NCBI GenBank assembly: GCA_022791195.1
Contig: JAAVYP010000013.1
Span: 1-51,324 of the forward strand
Reading direction: 5' to 3'
Length of the DNA: 51,324 nucleotides
Origin: Clostridiales bacterium
Lineage (GTDB): Bacteria; Bacillota; Clostridia; Oscillospirales; CAG-272
The notes under the pieces were generated by a model. It was not told the DNA's origin, searched no databases, and was given only the letters and a program-made list of their open reading frames with translations. Of this stretch, positions 1-7,250 are shown piece by piece. Position 1 is the first letter of the stretch. Each line of letters starts with the position of its first letter. Position numbers and translations under genes: made by a program.

Positions 1-626
1 CGATCGCCCGAAAACTTTTAGAAAAAAGTTTGATCAAAACCATGCCACGCGAATTGCCTGAAAAGCAATTCGCTCACGCACCACGCGAGCAAAAATTTGT
101 CAGTAAATAAGTGAGCGGCTCGTACTCACATTGACAAGAATCCCAAGTTTGCGATTCTGATTTCGACAAGGGACTAAGTCAAAACGAACGGAAAGGCCTT
201 TGCAACTCTATTCGCTTATTTCATTAAATGTCCCTTGGTGCCAAAGGGAGTATTTTCTTTGTTTTTTGTGTACCGTTCTGGCGGGTTCCTTGCTTTATTT
301 TAAACAAATTTCAGTACACGCTGAGGCATAGAGAAATTGCCCAACCGGGTAATTTCTCTCGCCGCGTTTTGGTTCCGCTTTTTTCTAAAAGCGGATGGGG
401 GTGCGGGGGTGAAACCCTCGCAGAAAAGAAGTGATTTAAATTGATTGTATCTTATAGGAAACAAATCCATTTACAAAGTAATTATCATATGTTAAACTAC
501 TATTTTTGTCACAAGAATTTTCTTTAAGAAACAGCCCCGCCAATGTGGCCATACAATAGCCATATACAATGTAGGTTTATATATGTTATCATTAAAGAGG
601 ATATAATATATAAGAGGTGAAATGGT
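1..626. other. Gene-free, hairpin-rich region
   Basis: I see no convincing gene here. The stretch holds several strong inverted repeats: GCGAATTGC (49-57) with GCAATTCGC (65-73); GAGAAATT (331-338) with AATTTCTC (351-358), whose loop carries CCC/GGG; and CCGCTTTT (375-382) with AAAAGCGG (387-394). An open frame of 68 codons at 228-434 is read straight through these hairpins, has no ribosome site, and is rejected as a gene. The region resembles the repeat-like flanks often seen between Clostridia genes, but I cannot count copies from one window. Confidence 0.5.
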
Positions 627-818
627 ATGAAGTTTAAAATCATACGCACGAATAAGGCAGAGGAATCTGTTTATAAGACTTTGTACATAAAGAAAAGTCT
701 CATTAATGAAATTAAAAAGGTTGCCTTAAACAGTAACACAAGTTTCAATAATGTGGTCATATCCATGATAACTTTTTGTTTATCAGATGATGCCGGTGAG
801 CAAAATGATGAGCAGTAA
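627..818 (+). CDS. Small ribbon-helix-helix-like protein
   Basis: A 63-residue protein, probably a DNA-binding ribbon-helix-helix (Arc/CopG-like) regulator. Residues 17-22 (YKTLYI) fit the short DNA-contacting strand. A charged helix follows (about 23-34), then a turn (NSNTSF) and a second helix (NVVISMITFCL); the NTSFNN turn is typical of the fold. A good ribosome site, AGAGGTG, lies at 613-619, 7 bases before the ATG. An AU-rich hairpin followed by T residues comes directly after the stop. Such proteins are often antitoxins or autoregulators, but no toxin gene is adjacent, so the target is unknown. The alternative is a short uncharacterised protein with no DNA binding. Confidence 0.6.
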   Translation: MKFKIIRTNKAEESVYKTLYIKKSLINEIKKVALNSNTSFNNVVISMITFCLSDDAGEQNDEQ

Positions 819-854
819 AGATATTTATATAAAGAGACCCATATATCTTTTTTT
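817..854 (+). terminator. Weak AU-rich terminator
   Basis: AAAGATAT (817-824) pairs with ATATCTTT (843-850) and runs into a T tract. The stem is short and the loop about 18 bases, so it is a weak candidate. It starts at the stop codon of the small RHH gene. Confidence 0.4.
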
Positions 855-863
855 ATAAATGTA

Positions 864-872
864 TGCTATAAT
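864..872 (+). promoter_or_regulatory. Extended -10 promoter of the LysR gene
   Basis: TGC followed by TATAAT (867-872) forms an extended -10 element. No good -35 is present. It lies 45 bases before the chosen LysR start codon. Confidence 0.5.
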
Positions 873-916
873 AAATGCATATCAAATTTATGAATTTGTA
901 CTATCGGGAGGCCTGC

Positions 917-1849
917 ATGAATTTATTGCATTTAAAATATGCCGTGGAGATAGCCGAGACCGGCTCGATCAATAAAGCGGCTGAAAAACTTTTTGTGGGT
1001 CAGCCGAATTTGAGCCGTGCGATTAAGGAGTTAGAGGGTTCACTTGGTGTGACCATTTTTGACCGTTCGGCCAAGGGTATGCTGCTTACACCTGACGGCG
1101 AGGTGTTCATTCGCTATGCGAAAAGTATACTCAAACAGGTGGACGCCGTCGAGGGCCTGTTTAAAAAAGGAGAGCCGGGTAAAAAGACTTTTTCGGTTTC
1201 TGTGCCGAGGGCCTGCTATGTGGCCGACGCTTTTGCCCGTTTTTCCACCACGCTGAACAGCGAAGAAGAACTGGAAATTTTCTATAAAGAAACCAATGCC
1301 ATGCGGGCTATTAAAAATATCTTGCAGGAGGGGTATAAATTAGGCGTCATTCGATATGCCGAGCAGTATGATAAATATTATAAGGATATGATGGATGAAA
1401 AAGGGCTGCATTATGAGCTGATTACCGAGTTTTGCTATGTGCTGGTGATGAATCAGGAAAGTCCGTTGGCCGAAAAGCCGGATCTTTCGTATGCCGATTT
1501 AAAAGATTTGATCGAAATCGCTCATGCTGATCCATACGTGCCCTCTTTGCCGCTTTCTGAGGTTAAAAAGGAAGAACTGCCGGACAATACCCGCCAGCGT
1601 ATTTTTGTGTTTGAGCGAGCCAGTCAGTTGGAACTGTTGGCTAAAAACCCCTCGGTGTTTATGTGGGTGTCACCCGTGCCGGATGAGCTGCTTGCCCGCT
1701 ATGGCTTAGTGCAGCGGCGGTGTCAGGAGAACCGGCGTGTGTATAAGGATGTGCTGATTCACCGCAAGGAATATCATTTGTCTGATTTAGACAATCGATT
1801 TATCTCGGAGTTGTGCGAGGCCAAGCGAAGAGTGTTTGAGCGGGAATAA
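917..1849 (+). CDS. LysR-family transcriptional regulator
   Basis: A 310-residue LysR-type regulator. The N-terminal winged helix-turn-helix occupies about residues 1-60 (LLHLKYAVEIAETGSINKAA, then QPNLSRAIKELE and FDRSAKGMLLT), which is the canonical pattern. The remainder (about 90-300) fits the periplasmic-binding-protein-like effector domain. I place the start at 917 because GGGAGG lies at 906-911 just upstream; an in-frame ATG at 875 lies beside the -10 box and has no ribosome site. No divergently transcribed target gene adjoins it, so neither the inducer nor the regulon can be read from context. The family is certain; the function beyond regulation is unknown. Confidence 0.9.
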   Translation: MNLLHLKYAVEIAETGSINKAAEKLFVGQPNLSRAIKELEGSLGVTIFDRSAKGMLLTPDGEVFIRYAKSILKQVDAVEGLFKKGEPGKKTFSVSVPRACYVADAFARFSTTLNSEEELEIFYKETNAMRAIKNILQEGYKLGVIRYAEQYDKYYKDMMDEKGLHYELITEFCYVLVMNQESPLAEKPDLSYADLKDLIEIAHADPYVPSLPLSEVKKEELPDNTRQRIFVFERASQLELLAKNPSVFMWVSPVPDELLARYGLVQRRCQENRRVYKDVLIHRKEYHLSDLDNRFISELCEAKRRVFERE

Positions 1850-1872
1850 TAGTTGCCAGACAAAAGTTTTTA

Positions 1873-1909
1873 TTGACAACATTATATCTCGTTAAAATGA
1901 GATTGTCAA
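1873..1909. promoter_or_regulatory. Two-part inverted repeat upstream of XRE gene
   Basis: TTGACAA (1873-1879) and TTGTCAA (1903-1909) are perfect inverted repeats, and ATCTC (1886-1890) with GAGAT (1899-1903) forms an inner pair. The left arm reads as a -35 box (TTGACA), although no -10 stands at a normal distance. The position 60-95 bases before the XRE gene fits an operator for that regulator or a downstream terminator-like hairpin for the LysR gene. There is no T tract, which argues against a terminator. Confidence 0.4.
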
Positions 1910-1967
1910 GTGCGATTTTTTATAAACAATAAGATTTAGCATATTGAATAAAAAGGAGTGAAAAATC

Positions 1968-2183
1968 ATGTTTTGGGAACGGTTTTATCAGGCATGTTTA
2001 ACAAAAAACACAAAACCAAATCCCTTGGGACGCAAAATTGGCATATCCTCCGGCGTAATAACAAAATGGAAACAAGAAGGGACAATTCCAAATGGCGAAA
2101 CACTGAAAAAGATAGCCGATGAATTGGATTGTTCGGTGGATTATTTGCTGGGCAGGACTGACAATCCAGAGGTTAATCAATAA
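1968..2183 (+). CDS. XRE-family helix-turn-helix protein
   Basis: A 71-residue Cro/C1-type DNA-binding protein consisting of a single HTH_3 domain. Residues 22-35 (RKIGISSGVITKWK) form the helix-turn-helix, and residues 41-63 (PNGETLKKIADELDCSVDYLLGR) are the typical family ending. An AAGGAG site lies about 8 bases before the ATG. A strong terminator follows, so it is probably monocistronic. An unusual inverted repeat upstream (1873-1909) could be its own operator. Free-standing genes of this type are common in Clostridia and their targets are seldom predictable. Confidence 0.85.
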   Translation: MFWERFYQACLTKNTKPNPLGRKIGISSGVITKWKQEGTIPNGETLKKIADELDCSVDYLLGRTDNPEVNQ

Positions 2184-2203
2184 GCAAATATATAGAGTGT
2201 GAA

Positions 2204-2240
2204 AAAACAAGCCGATAATTAGCTTTCGGCTTGTTTTTTG
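2204..2240 (+). terminator. Intrinsic terminator after XRE gene
   Basis: AACAAGCCGA pairs with TCGGCTTGTT around an eight-base loop, followed by a run of T residues. It separates the XRE gene from the rex-adhE unit. Confidence 0.85.
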
Positions 2241-2312
2241 ATTTCGAGCATGGGTATATCGATATATACAATACCGATATATAAAACAAGCAATTCCCAA
2301 AACTCCTTTTTT

Positions 2313-2330
2313 TTGATAAAATATTATCAA
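2313..2330. promoter_or_regulatory. Rex operator (Rex box)
   Basis: The 18-bp sequence TTGATAAAATATTATCAA is a perfect inverted repeat: TTGATAA, four bases, TTATCAA. It matches the layout of the Clostridia Rex site (TTGTTAA, N4, TTAACAA) with one symmetric substitution. It lies 39 bases before the rex start codon, the expected place for autoregulation of rex and the downstream adhE. Binding is inferred from the motif and its position. Confidence 0.75.
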
Positions 2331-2368
2331 ACTCATAAAGTATTGTTTTTTTAGAGGAGGGCGACGAT

Positions 2369-3001
2369 GTGAAGAGTCGTGACGTGCCGCGGGCAACCAT
2401 TGGCAGAATCCCGGCTTATTTAAAATATTTAAAAGCTTTGCCGCCCGGTGTGCAGAGTATCTCTGCACCCATCATTGCCAAAGAATTAGGGCTTGGCGAA
2501 GTGCAGGTCCGCAAGGACTTAAATGCTGTCAGCGGTGCCGGCAAGCCGAAAATCGGCTATGACGCCGCGGCGCTGATTAAAAGTTTAGAAGCGTTTCTTG
2601 GCCGTGAAAACGGCGGCGCTGTGATTGTGGGCGCCGGTAAGCTGGGCCGGGCGTTGTTAGACTACGGCGGCTTTGCCGAATATGGGCTTTCGCTGTTGGC
2701 GGCCTTTGACAATCGACTGCAGCAAGAAGAGAAAAGCGAAACGGGCAAAAGCATTTTCCCTATGGAGTTGTTTGGATCGTTTTGCGAGGCAAACAATGTG
2801 AAAATCGGTATTATTGCCGTGCCGGCTGCCGCCGCCCAAAGCGTGTGCGACAGATTGGTGCAAAATCATATTAAAGCGATTTGGAACTTTGCGCCGTGCG
2901 TACTCAATGCACCGGACGGCGTTGCGGTACAGTATGAGAATATGGCCCTGTCGCTTGCGCATCTGAAAGCGCAGATTAAAAACAGTAAACAAATCATTTG
3001 A
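2369..3001 (+). CDS. rex: Redox-sensing transcriptional repressor Rex
   Basis: Rex senses the NADH/NAD+ ratio and represses fermentation genes when NADH is low. The 210-residue length is normal. An N-terminal winged helix spans about residues 8-75 (IPAYLKYLKAL, EVQVRKDLNAVSGAGKPKIGY). The Rossmann domain carries GAGKLG at 88-93 and the AAFD strand at 111-114. The start is GTG at 2369, set by AGAGGAGG at 2353-2360; an overlapping ATG one frame away is followed at once by a stop. adhE begins 11 bases after the stop, so the two are almost surely cotranscribed. A Rex-like operator lies upstream at 2313-2330. Family assignment is very secure. Confidence 0.95.
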   Translation: MKSRDVPRATIGRIPAYLKYLKALPPGVQSISAPIIAKELGLGEVQVRKDLNAVSGAGKPKIGYDAAALIKSLEAFLGRENGGAVIVGAGKLGRALLDYGGFAEYGLSLLAAFDNRLQQEEKSETGKSIFPMELFGSFCEANNVKIGIIAVPAAAAQSVCDRLVQNHIKAIWNFAPCVLNAPDGVAVQYENMALSLAHLKAQIKNSKQII

Positions 3002-3012
3002 GGAGGATAAAT

Positions 3013-5703
3013 ATGGAGATCAAAGAAAGAAAAATTGTGGATGGCGTTGAAGCATTGGAAGAAACCCTGGCCAACGTCAAAGCAGCACAGAAAAAATTTG
3101 CCACGTATACCCAGGAACAGGTGGATAAAATTTTCTTAGCGGCTGCCTCTGCTGCCAATAAGGCGCGTATTCCCTTGGCTAAAATGGCTGTGGAAGAAAC
3201 CGGCATGGGCGTTGTCGAAGATAAGGTAATCAAAAATAACTATGCGTCTGAATATATTTACAATGCGTATAAGAATACCAAAACCTGCGGTGTTATTGAA
3301 GAAGATAAAGCCTACGGCGTGAAAAAAATTGCTGAGCCGATCGGTGTCATTGCCGCGGTTATTCCGACCACAAACCCCACGTCTACAGCTATTTTTAAGT
3401 GCTTGATTGCGCTGAAAACACGTAATGCCATTATTATCAGTCCTCATCCCCGTGCCAAGCAGTGCACGATTGCTGCCGCTAAATTGGTGTTGGACGCAGC
3501 CGTTGCAGCCGGCGCGCCTGAGGGAATTATTGAGTGGATCGATGTGCCCAGTCTTGATATGACCAATCTGGTTATGAAAGAGGCGGACATCATCTTGGCT
3601 ACCGGCGGCCCGGGCATGGTGAAAGCAGCGTATTCTTCGGGTAAACCGGCGCTGGGCGTTGGTGCTGGTAACACACCTGCGATCATTGATGAAACAGCCG
3701 ATCTTATCTTGGCTGTCAACTCCATTGTTCACTCCAAAACCTTTGATAACGGTATGATTTGTGCTTCTGAGCAGTCGGTGATCGTGCATGAAAAGGTGTA
3801 CGATGCCGTAAAGGCTGAATTTATGTATCGCGGCTGCTACTTCTTGGCCGATGATGAACTTGAAAAAGTACGCAAAACGATTTTGATCAACGGCGCGCTC
3901 AATGCTAAAATTGTGGGACAGTCGGCCGCTAAGATTGCCGAACTGGCCGGTGTCAGCGTTCCTGCCGGCACCAAGATTTTGATTGGCGAGGTAGAAAGCG
4001 TTGATCTTTCGGAAGAGTTTGCACATGAGAAACTCTCTCCTGTTTTGGCTATGTATAAGGCAAAGGATATGAGCGATGCCTTTGACAAAGCCGAGCATTT
4101 AATCGCAGACGGCGGTTACGGCCATACCTCTTCGATTTATCTGAATGAGACAACCGAGCAAGAGAAATTAGCCGAATTTACGGCCCGTATGAAAACCTGT
4201 CGTATTCTGGTCAATACACCCTCTTCACACGGCGGTATTGGTGATTTATATAACTTTAAACTGGCACCCTCTTTGACACTGGGCTGCGGCTCTTGGGGCG
4301 GCAACAGTGTGAGTGAAAATGTTGGTGTTAAACACTTAATCAATATCAAAACCGTAGCCGAGAGGAGAGAGAATATGTTGTGGTTCAGAGCGCCCGAAAA
4401 GATTTATATTAAAAAGGGCTGTCTGCCGGTTGCACTTGACGAGCTGAAAGCAGTGATGAATAAGAAACGCGCTTTCATTGTAACCGATAGTTTCTTGTAT
4501 CAAAACGGCTATACCAAGGCCATTACCGATAAATTAGACGAAATGGGCATTCAGCATACAACCTTCTTTGATGTTGCACCTGATCCGACCTTAGCTTGCG
4601 CCAAAGAGGGTGCGAAGCAGATGAGCGCGTTTAAGCCTGACTGCATCATTGCCCTGGGCGGTGGTTCTGCGATGGATGCCGGCAAGATTATGTGGGTGTT
4701 GTATGAACATCCAGAAGCTGACTTCATGGATATGGCCATGCGCTTTATCGATATCCGCAAACGGGTTTACACCTTCCCGAAGATGGGCGAAAAAGCTTAC
4801 TTTATTGCGATTCCCACCTCGGCCGGTACCGGCTCGGAGGTTACGCCCTTTGCCGTCATTACCGATGAGCAAACCGGCGTGAAATATCCGCTGGCTGATT
4901 ATGAGCTGCTGCCGAACATGGCGATTATTGATACCGATTTCCATATGAGCGCACCCAAGGGGCTGACCGCTGCTTCAGGTATCGACGCGGTTACCCACGC
5001 CTTAGAGGCTTATGCCGCTATGTTGGCAACCGATTATACCGATGGCTTGGCCATTAAAGCGCTGCAAACCATCTTCAAATATTTGCCAAGAGCCTATGAA
5101 AACGGCCAGACTGATGTCGAAGCACGTGAGAAAATGGCCAATGCCGCTACCATGGCCGGCATGGCGTTTGCCAATGCATTCTTAGGCGTTTGCCACTCGA
5201 TGGCGCATAAACTGGGTGCATTCCATCACCTGCCGCACGGCGTGGCTAACGCGTTGATGATTGAAGAGGTGCTCCGTTTCAATGCGGCTGAAGCACCGGC
5301 TAAAATGGGTACTTTCTCGCAGTATGATCATCCGCATACCCTGGCTCGCTATGCAGAGGTAGCTACAGCTCTTGGCTTGGCCGGCAAAAATGATGAAGAA
5401 AGCTTAGAGAACCTGATTGGGGCAATCAACGATCTGAAAAAGACAGTTGGTATCAAAAACTCAATTAAAGAATACGGCATTGACGAAAAAGACTTCTTCG
5501 ACCGTCTTGACGACATGGTTGAGCAAGCCTTTGACGACCAGTGCACCGGCGCGAACCCCCGCTATCCGCTGATGAGCGAGATTAAGCAAATGTATGTCAA
5601 CGCATACTACGGCGATAAACATTTTACCGAGGCTGATCTGCCCGCACAAAGCGCAGCAAAGAAAGACGGCCGCAAAACGAAATCAAATGGGAAAAAGGCG
5701 TAA
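3013..5703 (+). CDS. adhE: Bifunctional aldehyde-alcohol dehydrogenase AdhE
   Basis: AdhE reduces acetyl-CoA to acetaldehyde and then ethanol, oxidising two NADH, and forms long cytoplasmic spirosomes. The 896 residues comprise an N-terminal CoA-acylating aldehyde dehydrogenase (about 1-440, catalytic Cys in [12 protein letters not shown]) and a C-terminal iron-dependent alcohol dehydrogenase (about 450-870). The latter shows [10 protein letters not shown] for NAD binding, and [10 protein letters not shown] and [16 protein letters not shown] for iron ligands. The start at 3013 is set by AGGAGG at 3001-3006. It follows rex closely, pointing to direct redox control. The C-terminal 20 residues form a Lys-rich tail that ordinary AdhE proteins lack or have shorter; its role is unknown. 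Confidence 0.97.
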   Translation: MEIKERKIVDGVEALEETLANVKAAQKKFATYTQEQVDKIFLAAASAANKARIPLAKMAVEETGMGVVEDKVIKNNYASEYIYNAYKNTKTCGVIEEDKAYGVKKIAEPIGVIAAVIPTTNPTSTAIFKCLIALKTRNAIIISPHPRAKQCTIAAAKLVLDAAVAAGAPEGIIEWIDVPSLDMTNLVMKEADIILATGGPGMVKAAYSSGKPALGVGAGNTPAIIDETADLILAVNSIVHSKTFDNGMICASEQSVIVHEKVYDAVKAEFMYRGCYFLADDELEKVRKTILINGALNAKIVGQSAAKIAELAGVSVPAGTKILIGEVESVDLSEEFAHEKLSPVLAMYKAKDMSDAFDKAEHLIADGGYGHTSSIYLNETTEQEKLAEFTARMKTCRILVNTPSSHGGIGDLYNFKLAPSLTLGCGSWGGNSVSENVGVKHLINIKTVAERRENMLWFRAPEKIYIKKGCLPVALDELKAVMNKKRAFIVTDSFLYQNGYTKAITDKLDEMGIQHTTFFDVAPDPTLACAKEGAKQMSAFKPDCIIALGGGSAMDAGKIMWVLYEHPEADFMDMAMRFIDIRKRVYTFPKMGEKAYFIAIPTSAGTGSEVTPFAVITDEQTGVKYPLADYELLPNMAIIDTDFHMSAPKGLTAASGIDAVTHALEAYAAMLATDYTDGLAIKALQTIFKYLPRAYENGQTDVEAREKMANAATMAGMAFANAFLGVCHSMAHKLGAFHHLPHGVANALMIEEVLRFNAAEAPAKMGTFSQYDHPHTLARYAEVATALGLAGKNDEESLENLIGAINDLKKTVGIKNSIKEYGIDEKDFFDRLDDMVEQAFDDQCTGANPRYPLMSEIKQMYVNAYYGDKHFTEADLPAQSAAKKDGRKTKSNGKKA

Positions 5704-5715
5704 GGGGAGGCAGCA

Positions 5716-5745
5716 GATAGGTTTCAGCTTATGTTGAAGCCTATC
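5716..5745 (+). terminator. Possible terminator after adhE
   Basis: GATAGGTTTCAGC (5716-5728) pairs with GTTGAAGCCTATC (5733-5745), with two G-U pairs and a four-base loop. The following TCTTCCC is a poor T tract, so it may be a weak terminator or an mRNA-end stabiliser. Confidence 0.5.
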
Positions 5746-5792
5746 TCTTCCCACATTCGCTCACAAATGAGACCCAACCTATTTTCGTTTGC

Positions 5793-5820
5793 TTGGCAAA
5801 CCCAGCGAATTTAATATACG
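5793..5820 (+). promoter_or_regulatory. Weak promoter candidate for APH-fold kinase
   Basis: TTGGCA (5793-5798), a 16-base spacer and TATACG (5815-5820) resemble a sigma-A promoter with a poor -10. A small hairpin, GTTTGC with GCAAAC (5787-5801), overlaps the -35. Confidence 0.35.
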
Positions 5821-5838
5821 ATTTAGGAGATTTTTATA

Positions 5839-6588
5839 ATGAACTTAGACAAGATTATTGCGGTTCGGAACAACAAAACGGTGTATCGTGACGGCGAACG
5901 CTGTTTAAAGGTTTTCAACGAGGACTACTCAAAGGCAGACGTATTAAACGAAGCACTCAATCAGGCGCGCATTGAAGAAACAGGACTGAATATCCCCAAA
6001 ATTTTTGAAGTGACCATGATTGATGGCAAATGGGCGATTGTTTCCGAGTTTATCAAGGGCAAAACGCTGTCCCAGCTGATGGCTGACAACCCCGGTAAAA
6101 AGGAAGAATATCTCAAGATGTTTGTGGATTTACAGCTGGATATGCACAGCAAAACCTGTCCGATGCTGAATAAGCTGAAAGACAAAATGAACCGCAAAAT
6201 CAGTCAGACTGATCTTTCGGCTACCGTGCGTTATGATCTGCACACCCGTCTTGAGTCCATGCCCAAGCACAACAAGGTCTGCCACGGTGACTTTAACCCG
6301 TCCAATATTATTGTGACAGAGGATGGCACGCCGTATATTTTGGACTGGTCGCATGCGACCCAGGGCAACGCTTCGGCTGACGCCGCACGGACCTATCTGC
6401 TGTTCTGGTTAAGCGGCGATATTGAGGGCGCCAAGGGCTATCTGAAAATGTTCTGCGATAAGAGCAATACCGCTATGCAGTATGTGCAGAAGTGGATGCC
6501 CATTGTTGCCGCGTCCCAAACAGTCAAAGGCAACGAAAAAGAGCGTGAGTTCCTGCATTCTTGGATTGATGTGGTTGATTACGAATAA
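5839..6588 (+). CDS. APH-fold small-molecule kinase
   Basis: A 249-residue aminoglycoside phosphotransferase/choline kinase fold protein. The catalytic loop HGDFNPSN (149-156, catalytic Asp151) and the metal-binding ILDW (167-170, Asp169) are intact, and Lys24 in CLKVF suits the ATP-lysine position, so it should be an active kinase. The substrate cannot be read from sequence. Many chromosomal homologues in Clostridia are unrelated to resistance and act on amino alcohols or sugars. It has a good ribosome site (TTAGGAG) and stands alone between adhE and the hydrogenase genes, which may suggest a metabolic rather than a resistance role. I would not name an antibiotic. Confidence 0.8.
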   Translation: MNLDKIIAVRNNKTVYRDGERCLKVFNEDYSKADVLNEALNQARIEETGLNIPKIFEVTMIDGKWAIVSEFIKGKTLSQLMADNPGKKEEYLKMFVDLQLDMHSKTCPMLNKLKDKMNRKISQTDLSATVRYDLHTRLESMPKHNKVCHGDFNPSNIIVTEDGTPYILDWSHATQGNASADAARTYLLFWLSGDIEGAKGYLKMFCDKSNTAMQYVQKWMPIVAASQTVKGNEKEREFLHSWIDVVDYE

Positions 6589-6638
6589 GCATCATTGAAA
6601 ATTCCTTTCTTGCAGGCACTTGTCAAGATAAGGAGAAT

Positions 6639-6710
6639 ATGAATCGCCGCGCGGGCAGCGCGCGGCGATTCGTTCTGATGGAAACCCACGCACCGTTACC
6701 TAAGTGTTAG
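6639..6710 (+). other. Possible 23-codon leader ORF over a GC-rich hairpin
   Basis: An ATG at 6639 preceded by AAGGAG (6630-6635, only 3 bases away) opens a 23-codon frame ending in TAG at 6708. Its codons 2-11 run through a perfect 12-bp hairpin: GAATCGCCGCGC (6641-6652) with GCGCGGCGATTC (6660-6671). The peptide is Arg-rich near its start (MNRRAGSARRF). It lies 30 bases before the first gene of the hydrogenase cluster. It could be a translated leader controlling the operon, or simply a dispersed palindromic repeat that happens to be open. Confidence 0.3.
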
Positions 6711-6740
6711 ATATATTTTGTTATGAGGAAGGCTTTTATC

Positions 6741-6980
6741 ATGAAAATTACGGTTTGTATCGGCTCGTCCTGTCACATTAAAGGTTCAAGACAGGTGGTA
6801 GAGCAGCTTCAGTACAGCATTCACGAAAATAATCTGTCCGACAAGGTCGAGCTTGCCGGCACCTTTTGCATGGGCAAATGCCAGCAGGGCGTTTGCGTGA
6901 CCGTAGACGATGTTTTTTATTCGGTAACGCCCGAGACCGTAAAGGATTTCTTTGCGGAGCATGTGTTAGCGAAGGTATAA
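6741..6980 (+). CDS. Thioredoxin-like [2Fe-2S] ferredoxin, first copy
   Basis: A 79-residue protein of the NuoE/thioredoxin-like [2Fe-2S] ferredoxin family. The four cluster ligands follow the NuoE pattern: C-x4-C (CIGSSC) near the N terminus and C-x3-C (CMGKC) in the middle. The start at 6741 follows GAGGAAGG at 6725-6732; an in-frame ATG at 6723 lies upstream of that site. It is the first gene of a tight set reaching 11534, followed 3 bases later by a paralogue. It probably carries electrons to or from the hydrogenases, as NuoE-like subunits do in multimeric [FeFe]-hydrogenases. No flavin-binding NuoF-like partner is present in the window. Confidence 0.85.
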   Translation: MKITVCIGSSCHIKGSRQVVEQLQYSIHENNLSDKVELAGTFCMGKCQQGVCVTVDDVFYSVTPETVKDFFAEHVLAKV

Positions 6981-6983
6981 GGC

Positions 6984-7247
6984 ATGATTGTTCAGATCTG
7001 TGTGGGTTCCTCCTGCCATTTGAAAGGTTCACAGCAAGTGGTGGCGTTGTTTCAGGAAGCGCTGAAAGTCCACGCGCAGTATGCGGCCGAAGTGACGCTG
7101 GCCGGATGCTTTTGCACCGGTCGGTGCAATCGGGAGGGCGTGACGGTTTTGATCGATGATGAACCCTTTATCGGGATTACCCCCGATAATTTTGAATCTT
7201 TTTTTAATCAAACGGTACTGCCAAAAATGAAAGGGGAGGGAATGTAA
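6984..7247 (+). CDS. Thioredoxin-like [2Fe-2S] ferredoxin, second copy
   Basis: An 87-residue paralogue of the preceding gene, with the same C-x4-C (CVGSSC) and C-x3-C (CTGRC) ligands and a similar length. It starts 3 bases after the upstream stop and ends 3 bases before the hydrogenase gene, so translation is probably coupled. Two tandem copies suggest a heterodimer, or two carriers with different potentials serving the two hydrogenases. The pair probably arose by local duplication followed by clear divergence. The electron partner is an inference from context. Confidence 0.85.
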   Translation: MIVQICVGSSCHLKGSQQVVALFQEALKVHAQYAAEVTLAGCFCTGRCNREGVTVLIDDEPFIGITPDNFESFFNQTVLPKMKGEGM

Positions 7248-7250
7248 AAA

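Noticed and set aside
228-434. A 68-codon open frame in the leading gene-free region
   Set aside because: No ribosome site, runs through hairpins, and has no protein-like composition or recognisable domain.
3136-4098. A 320-codon open frame on the - strand inside adhE
   Set aside because: It is antisense to the well-supported adhE coding frame and has no ribosome site.
5839-6588. Aminoglycoside resistance gene
   Set aside because: Only the general kinase fold is shown; no transfer signs or resistance context are present.
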